From Bacillus sp. FJAT-29814 (GTDB lineage: Bacteria > Bacillota > Bacilli > Bacillales > Cytobacillaceae), in contig NZ_LMTJ01000001.1 in assembly GCF_001510715.1 (NCBI RefSeq), positions 666,471 through 730,470 of the forward strand: a DNA stretch of 64,000 nt, written 5' to 3'. The notes below the pieces were generated by a model that saw only the letters and a program-made list of their open reading frames with translations, was not told the DNA's origin and did not search any database. The position numbers and the translations under genes are program-made. Of the stretch, positions 7,638-17,674 are shown piece by piece. How positions within the stretch are numbered: position 1 is the stretch's first letter; each line of letters starts with the position of its first letter.

Positions 7638-8726
7638 ATGGTAAATCCAGCAAAGCAGCAAAATTTTAAAAAACTCCAAGCTCTGCTTAATGAGCTTCCT
7701 TGGTATGTTGAAGAATACATAAACCACAAATTAAGAAAACTTTCGACCGCATCGCTGTTCAATTATTGTCACGACTATAAAATCTTTTTCAATTGGATGA
7801 TCGGTGAAAATTTATGGACTGGTGAAATCAAAGACATTCCGCTGGATCGTCTTGAAAAATTGACCGTCATCGAGGTTGATAACTTTTTAAACTATCTGCA
7901 TTACCAGCTAAATAATAAGGAATTAACGATAAACCGCAAATTATCAGCTTTAAAATCGCTATTTAACTATCTGCAAAACATCGCAGAAACTTCGGATTTT
8001 CAGCCCTATATCAATCGGAACGTCATGGCGAAAATCGAATTTAACGAAGTAAAAGAATCGATGGAAACAAAAGCAAACAAAATGGAAGGAAAGATCCTTC
8101 TTGGTGATGAATACGAGCGTTTTCGTATGTTTGTGGCCCATGAATACGGTGTAATCAACAAAGACAACAAAAAAATCTTCAATTTTCATCAATTAAACAA
8201 GGAACGTGACACAGCGATTGTTTCGTTAATCCTCGGTTCCGGGCTCCGGCTGTCGGAAGTAATCGGTCTCGACCTCGATGATATCGACTTTAGCAAGTAT
8301 TGCGCCCGCGTGATCCGTAAAGGCAATAAGGAGCAATTTGTTTATTTCAGCCAGACGGCCATGGATGATTTACAGGAATATCTTGCTATCAGAACCGTCA
8401 AATATGGGGTCGACAAAACCAATAAAGCTTTATTTGTTGCTGCCGCCATGGGCCCTAAAGGCAAAACTAGACGGCTTACAGCACGTTCTGTAGAAAAACT
8501 AATCGAAAAATATGCAACTGCTTTCGGTAAACCTTCATTATCCGTACACAAACTGCGGCATTCATTTGCAACCAGATATCATGCAGAGATTAACGATGTA
8601 CCAAAATTAAGGCGGCAATTGGGCCATTCTTCAATCCAAACGACGATGATTTACACGCATATCAAGAACGATGACCTTAAAATTGCTGTAGATAAGATGG
8701 ATCTGCCGAAAGAGCAATTAGAATAA
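7638..8726 (+). CDS. Tyrosine recombinase, XerS-like
   Basis: 362 residues. The N-terminal core-binding domain begins LPWYVEEYINHKL and has a long inserted linker (about 145-185), as in streptococcal XerS rather than the roughly 300-residue XerC/XerD. The catalytic domain has R204 (GSGLRLSEV), the beta-hairpin Lys region RKGNKEQ, H304 and R307 (HKLRH), H330 (LGHSS) and nucleophile Y339 (IYTHI), so it is complete. Such enzymes resolve chromosome dimers or act on a specific site. A dif-like palindrome lies 36 bp after the stop codon, beyond a terminator, as expected for a recombinase next to its target. Confidence 0.85.
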   Translation: MVNPAKQQNFKKLQALLNELPWYVEEYINHKLRKLSTASLFNYCHDYKIFFNWMIGENLWTGEIKDIPLDRLEKLTVIEVDNFLNYLHYQLNNKELTINRKLSALKSLFNYLQNIAETSDFQPYINRNVMAKIEFNEVKESMETKANKMEGKILLGDEYERFRMFVAHEYGVINKDNKKIFNFHQLNKERDTAIVSLILGSGLRLSEVIGLDLDDIDFSKYCARVIRKGNKEQFVYFSQTAMDDLQEYLAIRTVKYGVDKTNKALFVAAAMGPKGKTRRLTARSVEKLIEKYATAFGKPSLSVHKLRHSFATRYHAEINDVPKLRRQLGHSSIQTTMIYTHIKNDDLKIAVDKMDLPKEQLE

Positions 8727-8758
8727 AGAGGCTCCACCCTTTGTGAGCCTCTTTTTTT
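8725..8758 (+). terminator. Terminator of the recombinase gene
   Basis: Perfect AAAGAGGCTC / GAGCCTCTTT stem with a 10-nt loop and a T-run. Confidence 0.9.
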
Positions 8759-8761
8759 ATC

Positions 8762-8788
8762 AGTTAACATAATATTATTATGTTAACT
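8762..8788. other. dif-like palindrome, candidate Xer recombination site
   Basis: A perfect inverted repeat: 13-nt arm AGTTAACATAATA, one central T, then the exact complement TATTATGTTAACT. The right arm matches the XerD side of B. subtilis dif (TATTATGTAAACT) in 12 of 13 positions. It is GC-poor and has no T-run, so it is not a terminator. Neighbouring genes on both sides point toward it. Unlike a standard 28-bp dif, it is symmetric and leaves 5 bp between 11-bp half-sites. Confidence 0.6.
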
Positions 8789-8846
8789 AAAACTCATCTC
8801 GTCTCATTTCCTAAGTATACTTAAGATAGTGAGACAACAAAAAATT

Positions 8847-10046
8847 TTATGTTTTTTTGCTATTATTATAAAATTTTTCATTATTCCTTACTGCCGCCGC
8901 TATATGCTCCGGCAATTGGTTTATTTTATTCATCAGTCGCTTTTGCGCTTTCCGGCCTAACTGTTCCTTCTGAGCGATATAATAAGCGCATATCGAGATT
9001 TCGTAATCGAATAAGTAATCGTACACATGATAATCGACAAATAACAAATCTTCCTTTGGAAATGGGATTTCCTTCCCTTTTAACGCATACATTAGCCCGA
9101 GTTGGTATTGTCCCTTTTCTCGATGAATTCTTGCCAATTGGTACAGTGATTCCGCCCTTACCGGTCGATATTCCCATGCTTTTTGGAAAAATAGCAATGC
9201 CAGGGCGACATATTGGTCCTCCTCCTCCCCCCTGTTCTCCTGTGCAGCCCGAATCGCCAACCGTTCATAGCAAAATCCGATTTGCAAGTACGAATAATAG
9301 ACCTCCTCCGCCCAGCCGCCTGCATCGATGCGCCGCTTATACCACTTGATTGCCTCCTCCAGTTCGTCCAGACAATTTAAAGTTTGCGCCAAGTAAAACT
9401 TGTATCTCATTTTTAAATCATCCGGTGTTGCTGGATCTTCATGTCCTTGGAGCAATAGCCGTTTATCGCGCTCAAATTTATCTGTCCTGCTGCCGCCATC
9501 CTCATGATCAAATATCGGCAGCCCGTTAAGCCTTGACGAGACAATAGTATAGTCTTTGTCCTCTAGTCGAAAACGATTAAGATCCCAATATTCATGGGTC
9601 ACTCCGACAGAATGCCAAGGTAAGGATGCTTTTAATAATCGCGGTAGCCAAAATTTGATTTGCGAGTTATATTGCATGGTTAAATATTGATCCTTTTCCA
9701 ATACTGATTTATCAAACCCTGGAGCCACCTCAAGCAGCATATCGGCATCAAGCAGCAGCAAATAATCGGCATCTGGATAGGTTTGCTGCGCCAGTTTGAC
9801 CGCCAAAGTCCGGTTGTAGCCAAAATTTTTAAACGGGGCAAAATGCAGTGTACCTGGAATCTCATTTTTTCTGCACCATATTTCAATTAGTTCCACTGTA
9901 TTGTCACTTGACCCGGTATCGCAAATGGAAACATAATCAATAATCGGCTTTGCGCCATTTAAGCATCTTTCAATAATGGCAGATTCATTCTTCACAATCA
10001 TGCAGAGACAAATTTTCTTTTCAGTCCGCACAATATTATTTTTCAT
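8847..10046 (-). CDS. Family 2 glycosyltransferase with C-terminal TPR-like repeats
   Basis: 399 residues from the ATG at 10044-10046, about 10 nt after GAGGTG; an earlier TTG is possible but less likely. The GT-A fold begins CLCMIVKNES, then the nucleotide-binding CDTGSSDNT, and the metal-binding DAD motif in LLLLDADM (about residue 97). Residues about 215-390 are helical repeats (YLAQTLNCLDELEEAIKWYKRR and similar) of the TPR kind. No membrane helix is seen. Proteins of this build add sugars to proteins or surface molecules; the acceptor is unknown. Confidence 0.8.
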   Translation of the reverse strand: MKNNIVRTEKKICLCMIVKNESAIIERCLNGAKPIIDYVSICDTGSSDNTVELIEIWCRKNEIPGTLHFAPFKNFGYNRTLAVKLAQQTYPDADYLLLLDADMLLEVAPGFDKSVLEKDQYLTMQYNSQIKFWLPRLLKASLPWHSVGVTHEYWDLNRFRLEDKDYTIVSSRLNGLPIFDHEDGGSRTDKFERDKRLLLQGHEDPATPDDLKMRYKFYLAQTLNCLDELEEAIKWYKRRIDAGGWAEEVYYSYLQIGFCYERLAIRAAQENRGEEEDQYVALALLFFQKAWEYRPVRAESLYQLARIHREKGQYQLGLMYALKGKEIPFPKEDLLFVDYHVYDYLFDYEISICAYYIAQKEQLGRKAQKRLMNKINQLPEHIAAAVRNNEKFYNNSKKT

Positions 10047-10133
10047 AGAAGGAGTACACCTCAATTTCTAAAAAACTACCCTTCTTTTAGTTTATTGAAA
10101 TGCATTCTCTTGTGTAACTGTAAAACATGAAAA

Positions 10134-10171
10134 AAGCGTCTGGAAAGCCCAATCGGACCGTCCAAACGCTT
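10134..10171 (-). terminator. Terminator of the ABC exporter operon
   Basis: AAGCGTCTGGA / TCCAAACGCTT stem lying just downstream of the leftward ABC genes; on the minus strand it is followed by a T-run. Confidence 0.75.
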
Positions 10172-10174
10172 ATA

Positions 10175-12064
10175 TTAGCCGACACGTTTCTGCACATTGG
10201 CGGAAAACTGGCTATTATATAAATCGGCATAAAACCCGCCAAGTTCCAATAACTCCTGGTGATTTCCTTTTTCAATGATTTTGCCATGATTCATCACCAG
10301 GATGATATCGGCATCGCGAATGGTTGACAACCGGTGAGCAATGACAAAACTTGTGCGCCCCTCCATCAAATGGTCCATCGCCTTTTGAATCTGCACCTCA
10401 GTACGGGTATCCACACTGCTCGTCGCTTCATCAAGGATCAAAATGGACGGATTAGCAAGGATGGCTCTCGCAATCGTCAATAATTGCTTCTGGCCTTGTG
10501 AAATATTGGAGGCTTCCTCGTTTAAAATCGTATCGTAGCCATCCGGCAAGGTCCTGATAAAATGATCAGCATTGGCTGCTTGGGCGGCTGTTATAATCTC
10601 CTCTTCAGTTGCCCCCTCTCTTCCATAAGCGATATTATCGCGAATCGTACTGTTGAAGAGCCAAGTATCCTGTAGCACCATGCCAAACAAACTCCTAAGG
10701 TGCTCCCGTTTCATCTCCCTCGTATCCATTCCGTCGATTAAAATACGTCCGTCATTAATTTCATAAAAGCGCATTAACAAGTTTATTAGTGTCGTTTTGC
10801 CGGCACCAGTTGGACCAACAATCGCCACTTTCTGCCCTGGCTTCACGGAAATATTTAAATCTTCCATTAAAGGTTCCCCGTCGGTATAGCTGAAGGAAAC
10901 ATCCTCAAAAACTACTTCGCCTTTAGGGGCTATTAATTCTTTTGTTTGAACCGCTTCAGGCACTTCCTCAGTTTCATCCAAAATCTCAAACACACGCTCC
11001 GCACTGGCCACTGTTGACTGAATGATATTAGCGATGTTGGCCGTTTGGGCAATCGGCTGAGAAAATTGCCGTGCGTATTGGATAAACGCTTGAATATCGC
11101 CAATTTCAATCACTTTCTTTGTGACCAGGATCCCGCCTGTAACGGCTACAAGGACATAACCAATATTGTTGATAAATGACATTAACGGCATAATCATTCC
11201 GGACATGAATTGCGCCTTCCAGCCGGATTGATAAAGCTGATCATTAATACGCTCAAATTGGCCAATTGATTTCTGCTCATGGCCAAACACCTTAATCACC
11301 TTATGTCCGGTATACATTTCCTCGACATGGCCGTTCAGCTCGCCAAGTGCTTTCTGCTGCCCTTTAAAATAAAGTTGTGAACGTTTGGCGATAGTGGCAG
11401 TAGCAAGAATACTTAGCGGCAGGGTCACCACCACGATTAATGTCATTAACGGACTAATTGTCAGCATCATGACAATAACACCAATGATGGTGACAACAGA
11501 GGTAATCAACTGGGTTAAGCTTTGCTGTAAGGTAGAACTGATATTATCGACATCGTTGACAGCGCGGCTAAGAATTTCCCCATGTGTCCGGGCATCAAAA
11601 TATTTTAACGGCAAACGGTTAAGCTTATCAAGTACCTCTTTGCGAAGGTTGTAGACTGTTTTTTGCGCAACACCTGCCATGATATATTGCTGGAGATAAC
11701 TAAATGCCGCACTTAAAATATATAAACCTATCAGAAGCAGAATAATCTGGCCAATATAATCGAAATCAATTTTGGCTCCAGGAACACCGCTAAGCTTCAT
11801 CATCAGGCCATCAAAGAGTTTGGTGGTTGCTTTTCCCATGATTTTCGGACTGACAATCGCAAATACGGTACCAATTATCGCCGTAATTAAAACAGCGATT
11901 AATTGCAGTTTATACGGCATTAAATAGCCAATTAATCGTTTAAGCGTGCCTTTAAAATCCTTCGCCTTTTGAACCGGCGCTCCCATTCCCATACCGCGTG
12001 GGCCGAATCCGCCTCCTGGTCCACTACGTCTCGTATCTTTTTCATTCTTGGATTCTCTGCTCAT
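10175..12064 (-). CDS. ABC exporter half-transporter (YfiC-like subunit)
   Basis: 629 residues. A Gly/Arg-rich start (residues 1-35) precedes a type I exporter membrane domain (about 45-345) and an ATPase domain with Walker A GPTGAGKTT, signature SQGQ (NISQGQKQLLTIARA), Walker B LILDEATS and the H-loop AHRLS. Its ATG overlaps the stop of the upstream partner by 4 nt (ATGA), so the two are translationally coupled and should form a heterodimer, as YfiB/YfiC do in B. subtilis. The signature deviates from LSGGQ, which is common for one side of heterodimeric exporters. Drug or peptide export is the usual role; substrate unknown. Confidence 0.85.
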   Translation of the reverse strand: MSRESKNEKDTRRSGPGGGFGPRGMGMGAPVQKAKDFKGTLKRLIGYLMPYKLQLIAVLITAIIGTVFAIVSPKIMGKATTKLFDGLMMKLSGVPGAKIDFDYIGQIILLLIGLYILSAAFSYLQQYIMAGVAQKTVYNLRKEVLDKLNRLPLKYFDARTHGEILSRAVNDVDNISSTLQQSLTQLITSVVTIIGVIVMMLTISPLMTLIVVVTLPLSILATATIAKRSQLYFKGQQKALGELNGHVEEMYTGHKVIKVFGHEQKSIGQFERINDQLYQSGWKAQFMSGMIMPLMSFINNIGYVLVAVTGGILVTKKVIEIGDIQAFIQYARQFSQPIAQTANIANIIQSTVASAERVFEILDETEEVPEAVQTKELIAPKGEVVFEDVSFSYTDGEPLMEDLNISVKPGQKVAIVGPTGAGKTTLINLLMRFYEINDGRILIDGMDTREMKREHLRSLFGMVLQDTWLFNSTIRDNIAYGREGATEEEIITAAQAANADHFIRTLPDGYDTILNEEASNISQGQKQLLTIARAILANPSILILDEATSSVDTRTEVQIQKAMDHLMEGRTSFVIAHRLSTIRDADIILVMNHGKIIEKGNHQELLELGGFYADLYNSQFSANVQKRVG

Positions 12065-13788
12065 GCGATTTCATCCTCCGATAGCTGCGACATGACGATT
12101 TCCCGGTATATCGAACAAGTGTTCAGGAGCTCTGGGTGGCTGCCAATTCCGGCAATTACTCCGTTATCCAACACGATAATTTGGTCGGCATCGATAATGG
12201 TGCTGACCCGCTGGGCGACGATGACTACGGTCGCATCTGCCGTTTCATCTTTCAATGCTGCTCGAAGCTTTGCGTCTGTTTTAAAATCAAGTGCGGAAAA
12301 ACTATCATCAAAAATATAGATTTCCGGCTTTCTGACAAGGGACCTTGCAATCGACAGGCGTTGTTTTTGGCCTCCCGAAACATTTGTTCCCCCTTGGGCG
12401 ATCTTCGTCTCATATTCGTCTGGCATTCCTGCAATAAACTCTGATGCCTGAGCAATCTCAGCGGCATGCCGAATTTCTTCATCGGTCGCATCTTCTTTGC
12501 CATAGCGGATATTTTCAGCAATGGTCCCGGTAAAAAGAACCGCCTGTTGTGGAACGAAACCGATTTTTTGGCGAAGGTCTGCTTGCGTCATCTCCCGAAC
12601 ATCGATTCCGTCGACAAGAACCCGGCCGCTGCCGACATCATAAAAGCGTGGGATCAAATTAATGAGCGTCGATTTTCCTGATCCGGTTCCGCCAATAATG
12701 GCCGTGGTCTCACCTGGGTTCATTTTAAAAGAAATATTGGAAATCGCCGGCATTTCAGCACCCGGGTAGCTAAAGGAAACATTCTCGAATACGACGTGGC
12801 CTCTATTCCCATTGCCGGCTTTTGGCTTATCCGGGTCAACAATGTCTGCAGTAGTTGCAAATACTTCGTTAATCCTTGTTGCCGAAACTTGTGCCCTTGG
12901 AATCATTACAAACATCATGGATAGCATGATGAACGAGAACATGATTTGCATCGCGTATTGGATAAATGCCATCATATCGCCGACTTCCATATGGCCGTTC
13001 GAGATACGGATGCCACCGAACCAAACGATTGCCACTGTTGTCAGGTTTAAAACAATCATCATAATCGGCATCATCGCCGCCATTAATTTATTGACTTTAA
13101 TCGCGGTATCGGTTAAGTCCCAGTTGGCCGCGTCAAAACGAGTTTTCTCATATCCAACACGATTAAACGAGCGAATTACCCGAATCCCGGTTAAATTCTC
13201 CCTTAGCACCCGGTTGACCTTATCGAGTTTTACCTGCATTGATTTAAACAGCGGAAGTCCCTTTCTGGCAATAATCACAATAGCAAAGACGAGAACAGGC
13301 AGCGATACAGCCAAAACCAAGGTTAGCTTGGCATCCTTGGAATATGCCATGATAATGCCGCCAATGCACATCATGGGAGCCATTGCCATCATCCGCAGCA
13401 TCATGATTAATACCTGTTGAATTTGCGTGATATCATTTGTCGTTCTAGTAATGAGCGAGGCTGTTCCTAGTTGATCGAATTCGTGCAGGGAAAAATTTTC
13501 AACATGGGCGAACAGTTTGCTTCGCAATAATTTGCCAAACCCGGAGGCTGCCTTTGCGGACAGGAAGCTAGCTGCAATCGAACATACCATCCCCCCTGCG
13601 GCAACCAATAGCATAAAGCCGCCGACCTTCCAGATGTAACCTGTATCACCGGTTACGACCCCTTTATCAACGATATCAGACATTAACGTTGGCAGGTAAA
13701 GCTCTGACAAAGATTGCAGGAGGACCAGAATTAATACAAAATAAACTTGGCCTTGATAGGGTTTTAAAAATTTGATCAGTTTTCCCAT
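12061..13788 (-). CDS. ABC exporter half-transporter (YfiB-like subunit)
   Basis: 575 residues: membrane domain (about 1-310, six helices starting FLKPYQGQVYF) and an ATPase domain with Walker A GGTGSGKST, a canonical signature NVSGGQKQRLSIARS, and Walker B IYIFDDSFSALD. In Walker B the position after the two Asp is Ser rather than the catalytic Glu, so this half probably carries the degenerate site while its partner (LDEATS) carries the catalytic Glu; heterodimeric exporters usually split roles this way. It lies 22 bp after the MarR-type regulator and belongs to the same operon. Confidence 0.85.
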   Translation of the reverse strand: MGKLIKFLKPYQGQVYFVLILVLLQSLSELYLPTLMSDIVDKGVVTGDTGYIWKVGGFMLLVAAGGMVCSIAASFLSAKAASGFGKLLRSKLFAHVENFSLHEFDQLGTASLITRTTNDITQIQQVLIMMLRMMAMAPMMCIGGIIMAYSKDAKLTLVLAVSLPVLVFAIVIIARKGLPLFKSMQVKLDKVNRVLRENLTGIRVIRSFNRVGYEKTRFDAANWDLTDTAIKVNKLMAAMMPIMMIVLNLTTVAIVWFGGIRISNGHMEVGDMMAFIQYAMQIMFSFIMLSMMFVMIPRAQVSATRINEVFATTADIVDPDKPKAGNGNRGHVVFENVSFSYPGAEMPAISNISFKMNPGETTAIIGGTGSGKSTLINLIPRFYDVGSGRVLVDGIDVREMTQADLRQKIGFVPQQAVLFTGTIAENIRYGKEDATDEEIRHAAEIAQASEFIAGMPDEYETKIAQGGTNVSGGQKQRLSIARSLVRKPEIYIFDDSFSALDFKTDAKLRAALKDETADATVVIVAQRVSTIIDADQIIVLDNGVIAGIGSHPELLNTCSIYREIVMSQLSEDEIA

Positions 13789-13810
13789 TTGCGATCAGCT
13801 CCATTATGGA

Positions 13811-14260
13811 TTAACGGTTTAAGTCTTGAAAATAATGATGGACCTTAGTAAGCAAATCAGCTAATTGCTCACTTTCTTTCTCACCCAAATAATCGATGAG
13901 GCCGAGGAAGGTTTCGGTAAAAGCTGCCTTCGCTTCTTTTACTGCCTTCATCCCCGTCGGTGTCAGTTTAATTTTTACCGCCCGACGATCGGCAGGGTCT
14001 ATAGTGCGTTCAACAAGACCATCCTTTTCAAGCGTATTGATAATTTGTGTTACGGTTGGCGGCGTGACCTGAAGCTCATGGCTAATTTCCGAGACTTTCA
14101 TCTCGGATTGCTTCTCTGCCGTGACACGCTGAATCGTTGCCAGTACTTTAAATTCGCTGGGATTATACCCGGCAATTTTCTTTTCATGCCAGCCGGTCTT
14201 GCGAAATTGCATAAATGATTGCAACAATTTTTGCGCCGTTACACTTTCGATGTCTGCCAT
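13811..14260 (-). CDS. MarR-family transcriptional regulator
   Basis: 149 residues with the winged-helix core: helix-turn-helix at about 60-85 (MKVSEISHELQVTPPTVTQIINTLEKDGLVER) and the wing DPADRRAVKIKLT with the family's conserved D-x-R-R. It is first in the operon with the two exporter genes, so it probably controls them. Its own promoter overlaps a palindrome that is a likely self-operator. The ligand is unknown. Confidence 0.88.
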   Translation of the reverse strand: MADIESVTAQKLLQSFMQFRKTGWHEKKIAGYNPSEFKVLATIQRVTAEKQSEMKVSEISHELQVTPPTVTQIINTLEKDGLVERTIDPADRRAVKIKLTPTGMKAVKEAKAAFTETFLGLIDYLGEKESEQLADLLTKVHHYFQDLNR

Positions 14261-14290
14261 GATTGCACCTCGATTTTTGTTTAGTCAACT

Positions 14291-14352
14291 AATTATTAGG
14301 CTACCTATTAATTTGCATACATAATTATATTCCCGTATGTATTAGACGTCAA
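14291..14352 (-). promoter_or_regulatory. Promoter and likely MarR operator of the exporter operon
   Basis: On the minus strand TTGACG (14347-14352) and TATAAT (14324-14329) are spaced by exactly 17 nt. Just past the expected start lies an imperfect palindrome at 14291-14313: AATTATTAGG and CCTATTAATT separated by 3 nt, 8 of 10 positions symmetric. A MarR dimer bound there would block transcription. Confidence 0.7.
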
Positions 14353-14369
14353 TTTTTAAAAATAAAAAA

Positions 14370-14395
14370 AACACAGGTTTAATTGTCCCTGTGTT
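14370..14395 (-). terminator. Terminator of the secreted-protein gene
   Basis: AACACAGG / CCTGTGTT stem with a 10-nt loop; a long A-run on its left is the U-run of leftward transcripts. It overlaps the last codons of the gene. Confidence 0.75.
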
Positions 14396-15128
14396 GCAAT
14401 ACATTAATACCAATCATTTTCCACTTTCCATCCACATGAGCCCAGGTTGACTCCACATAGGCAATCGTGTCGGCATTGGCGATGCCCGCCACCCTTTGGA
14501 TACCCTTTAGTCCCAGTTTACCGTCCTTCAATGGAACGAGCTCCATGCTGCTAAACGCATTGACCATTAGCTCAGTTGGTTCATTTAACTTTCCTTTCAC
14601 ATACAACCCGATTTTTTTATAATATTTCTTTCGGTCTTTTAAGTTAAAAAGGTACGACTTTCCGGTTGCTTTTACCAATATTTCTGCCTTATAACCATTT
14701 AAAAAATGAGCGTCCATTTCCAAAGGTTCTGGGACAGTTAAGTCGGTGATAACAAAATCTTTCAATGTGTATAAATAGTTCAGAATAATGCCGCCGCTGC
14801 CGCCAGTTTCAACAGTTACGAACACATCCTTCAGGCCGTCGTGATTTAAATCTGCCAGTTTAAGTCCCGCTCTAGCGCCGCTTTCAAGAGGAATTTTATA
14901 GGTTTCTCCGTTTGAAGCTGCCACCTCGACAAAGATTTCTTTTAAATAGCTATCCTCATCCTCATAGGCTACACCCCTCAATAAAATGTCATCAGCCTTG
15001 CCGTCGCCGGTTATATCGACTGATTCCTTGGAGATCGTAATGATTTTGTTGTCTTCTCCAATAGCGTAGACAACAGTAGTCGAGATTAAGAAAAATGCTG
15101 CAATCGCAAGGAGCACTTCTTTCTTCAT
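14379..15128 (-). CDS. Secreted protein with Asp-rich (FG-GAP/EF-hand-like) loops
   Basis: 249 residues. A signal peptide (MKKEVLLAIAAFFLISTTVVYA) with cleavage likely near residue 22. Two calcium-loop-like motifs, DITGDGKADDI and DLNHDGLKDVF, resemble FG-GAP or dockerin loops. The C-terminal half (about 165-249) is a predicted beta-rich domain. It appears monocistronic, between the MarR operon and parC. No enzymatic motif is seen. Function is unknown; extracellular calcium-stabilised folding is a reasonable inference. Confidence 0.65.
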   Translation of the reverse strand: MKKEVLLAIAAFFLISTTVVYAIGEDNKIITISKESVDITGDGKADDILLRGVAYEDEDSYLKEIFVEVAASNGETYKIPLESGARAGLKLADLNHDGLKDVFVTVETGGSGGIILNYLYTLKDFVITDLTVPEPLEMDAHFLNGYKAEILVKATGKSYLFNLKDRKKYYKKIGLYVKGKLNEPTELMVNAFSSMELVPLKDGKLGLKGIQRVAGIANADTIAYVESTWAHVDGKWKMIGINVLQHRDN

Positions 15129-15195
15129 TATTTTCCCCTCCCATTATCAAGTAATATTTAGTATGCCCATTTATGGAAAAAAGATGAAAAAAAAT

Positions 15196-15219
15196 AGGAA
15201 CCCGCTTGGATGGGTTCCT
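15196..15219 (-). terminator. Terminator of parE-parC
   Basis: Perfect AGGAACCC / GGGTTCCT stem with an 8-nt loop and, leftward, a long T-run. Confidence 0.9.
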
Positions 15220-15226
15220 GATTTCA

Positions 15227-17674
15227 TTATTCAGATGGTTTCTCCTGTGGTGCCGCCACTTTCCAAATAGAAGAGACTTTTCCGTTTTCTCCTTCATCCA
15301 AAACAAACGATCCGTTTGAATAGCGATCACTAAAGTGAATTTCGCCAGTCTTTAACATTTCGATATGTCCTTTTTCAGTCAAAATGAAAATTTCATCCTC
15401 GTCCTTGGCAGTGACAAAACCGGTAATCTTGTGTGGATTTGCTTTTAATTCGCGCAGAACCACAACACCCCGTTTCGCACGGGAAGTAAGTTCAAATTCA
15501 GATAATTTCATTCGTTTAACCGCGCCGCGCTGGGTGGCAACCACGATGGTGTCGTCCTTGCTGCCAGGTGCAAGAATTTGACCGCTAACAACATAATCGC
15601 CATCTTTTAAATTCATGCCCTTTACGCCGGCGGCACGAACACCGACAATGCTAATTTCCTCTTCAGCAAACCATAAGGCGTAACCGTAATGGGAAATGAG
15701 GAAAACCTCCTTGCTGCCATCGGTCAAATGAACGTCGACAACTTGGTCATCTTCCTTCAGATTGACAGCGACCAGCGGTTTGGAATGGCGCTGTGCCTTG
15801 TACTGTTTCAGTTCGGTTTTCTTGGCCATTCCGTTTTTCGTGATAAAGACCAGGAATGCTTCCGTAGCCTCAAAATCCTTCACTGGGATCGCCTTGATGA
15901 TATCTTCATCGCGGTCAATCGGGATGATATTGGCAATATGCTGGCCAAGGTCCTTCCAACGAATATCCGGAAGTTCATGTACCGGACAATACAGGTAATT
16001 TCCTTTATTTGTGAATAGGAGCAATACGTCCTGGGTATTCATCTCAAGCTGTGCCAGCAAGCGATCCGATTCCTTCATCGCCAAATCTTGGCCATTCGAT
16101 GCGGCAAAGGAGCGTGGGCTTGTCCGTTTCACATAGCCGTGTTCGGTTACCGTAACAATGACGTCTTCACTAGGGACCAAGACTTCCAAATTGATTTTAA
16201 TTTCTTCAATTTCCGCCTCGATTTTCGAGCGCCGTTCATCGGAAAACCGCTTTTTAACCTCTTTTAACTCTTTTTTAATAACTGAATGAAGCTTTTTCTC
16301 GCTTTCCAAAATGCTGGTAAGCTCCTCAATTCTTTTTGCCAATTCCTCCGCTTCATTTCTTAACGCAGTAATGTCCGTGTTGGTTAAGCGGTAAAGTTGC
16401 AAGGATACAATAGCTTCTGCCTGTAGTTCTGTAAACGCAAATTTCGCGATTAAGTTATCCTTTGCATCACGCTTGTCCTTTGAGGCACGGATTGTCGCGA
16501 TGACTTCATCGAGGATTGATAAAGCCTTCATCAGTCCTTCGACGATATGTTGGCGTTCCTTTGCTTTCGCCAGGTCAAATTTGGTTCTTCTTGTAACGAC
16601 TTCCTTTTGGTGTGAAATATAGGCATCAAGCAGCTCGCGCAAGCCCATTAGCTTTGGCCGTTTGTTATAAATTGCGACCATATTAAAGTTATAGGTAACC
16701 TGGAGATCGCTATTTTTAAATAAAAACGCTAAAATGCCCTCGGCATCGGCATCCTTCTTTAATTCAATAGCAATCCTAAGGCCAGTCCGGTCCGTTTCGT
16801 CACGAACCTCGGAAATTCCTTCGACTTTCCGGTCAAACCGCAATTCGTCGATTTTTTTTACCAGATTCGCTTTGTTGACCTCGTACGGGATTTCCGTTAT
16901 CACAATTTGCTGCTTGCCGCCGCGGATCTCCTCAATTTCTGTTTTCCCACGAACGATAATTTTACCTTTACCAGTTTCATAGGCTTTTTTAATGCCATCA
17001 AGTCCTTGAATAATCCCGCCCGTCGGGAAATCCGGCCCCTTGATCACGGTCAATAATTCATCCACAGACACCATAGGATTGTCCATTCTCATGATGACGG
17101 CATCAATGACTTCTCCTAGTTGATGCGGCGGAATATCTGTCGCATAACCTGCAGAAATACCGGTAGAGCCGTTAACTAGCAGATTGGGAAAAGCGGCCGG
17201 CAGAACGGTCGGTTCCTTGGAAGTGTCATCAAAGTTCGGAATAAATTCAACCGTATCTTTCTCAATGTCGCGCATAAGCTCTGCCGATATCGCAGACAGG
17301 CGCGCTTCCGTATAACGCATCGCTGCAGGTGGGTCACCGTCGACACTACCGTTGTTCCCGTGCATTTCGACAAGAACATTGCGAACCTTCCAATCCTGAC
17401 TCATTCGCACCATTGCTTCGTACACAGAGGAGTCACCATGCGGGTGATAGTTACCGATAACGTTCCCGACAGTTTTGGCGGCTTTTCGAAAGCCTTTGTC
17501 ATGCGTATTGCCTTCTACATGCATCGCATATAAAATTCTCCGCTGCACGGGCTTTAAGCCATCGCGCGCATCGGGAAGGGCACGTTCTTGTATAATGTAT
17601 TTACTATAGCGGCCAAAACGGTCACCAATTACATCTTCCAAAGGCAGGTCACGGAATTTCTCGGTTGCACTCAT
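15227..17674 (-). CDS. parC: DNA topoisomerase IV subunit A
   Basis: 815 residues. The winged-helix core starts [17 protein letters not shown] and carries catalytic Y121 in AMRYTEAR. The quinolone region reads [12 protein letters not shown] (S82 and E86, equivalent to S80/E84 of S. aureus GrlA), so it is wild type at both common resistance positions. The C-terminal part has the beta-pinwheel repeats (for example [14 protein letters not shown]). Together with ParE it unlinks daughter chromosomes. Its start overlaps the parE stop by 4 nt, indicating coupled translation. Confidence 0.97.
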   Translation of the reverse strand: MSATEKFRDLPLEDVIGDRFGRYSKYIIQERALPDARDGLKPVQRRILYAMHVEGNTHDKGFRKAAKTVGNVIGNYHPHGDSSVYEAMVRMSQDWKVRNVLVEMHGNNGSVDGDPPAAMRYTEARLSAISAELMRDIEKDTVEFIPNFDDTSKEPTVLPAAFPNLLVNGSTGISAGYATDIPPHQLGEVIDAVIMRMDNPMVSVDELLTVIKGPDFPTGGIIQGLDGIKKAYETGKGKIIVRGKTEIEEIRGGKQQIVITEIPYEVNKANLVKKIDELRFDRKVEGISEVRDETDRTGLRIAIELKKDADAEGILAFLFKNSDLQVTYNFNMVAIYNKRPKLMGLRELLDAYISHQKEVVTRRTKFDLAKAKERQHIVEGLMKALSILDEVIATIRASKDKRDAKDNLIAKFAFTELQAEAIVSLQLYRLTNTDITALRNEAEELAKRIEELTSILESEKKLHSVIKKELKEVKKRFSDERRSKIEAEIEEIKINLEVLVPSEDVIVTVTEHGYVKRTSPRSFAASNGQDLAMKESDRLLAQLEMNTQDVLLLFTNKGNYLYCPVHELPDIRWKDLGQHIANIIPIDRDEDIIKAIPVKDFEATEAFLVFITKNGMAKKTELKQYKAQRHSKPLVAVNLKEDDQVVDVHLTDGSKEVFLISHYGYALWFAEEEISIVGVRAAGVKGMNLKDGDYVVSGQILAPGSKDDTIVVATQRGAVKRMKLSEFELTSRAKRGVVVLRELKANPHKITGFVTAKDEDEIFILTEKGHIEMLKTGEIHFSDRYSNGSFVLDEGENGKVSSIWKVAAPQEKPSE

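Noticed and set aside
12812..13420. 202-residue plus-strand frame inside the ABC exporter gene
   Set aside because: It is the complement of the conserved membrane domain, lacks a ribosome site and reads as a shadow frame.
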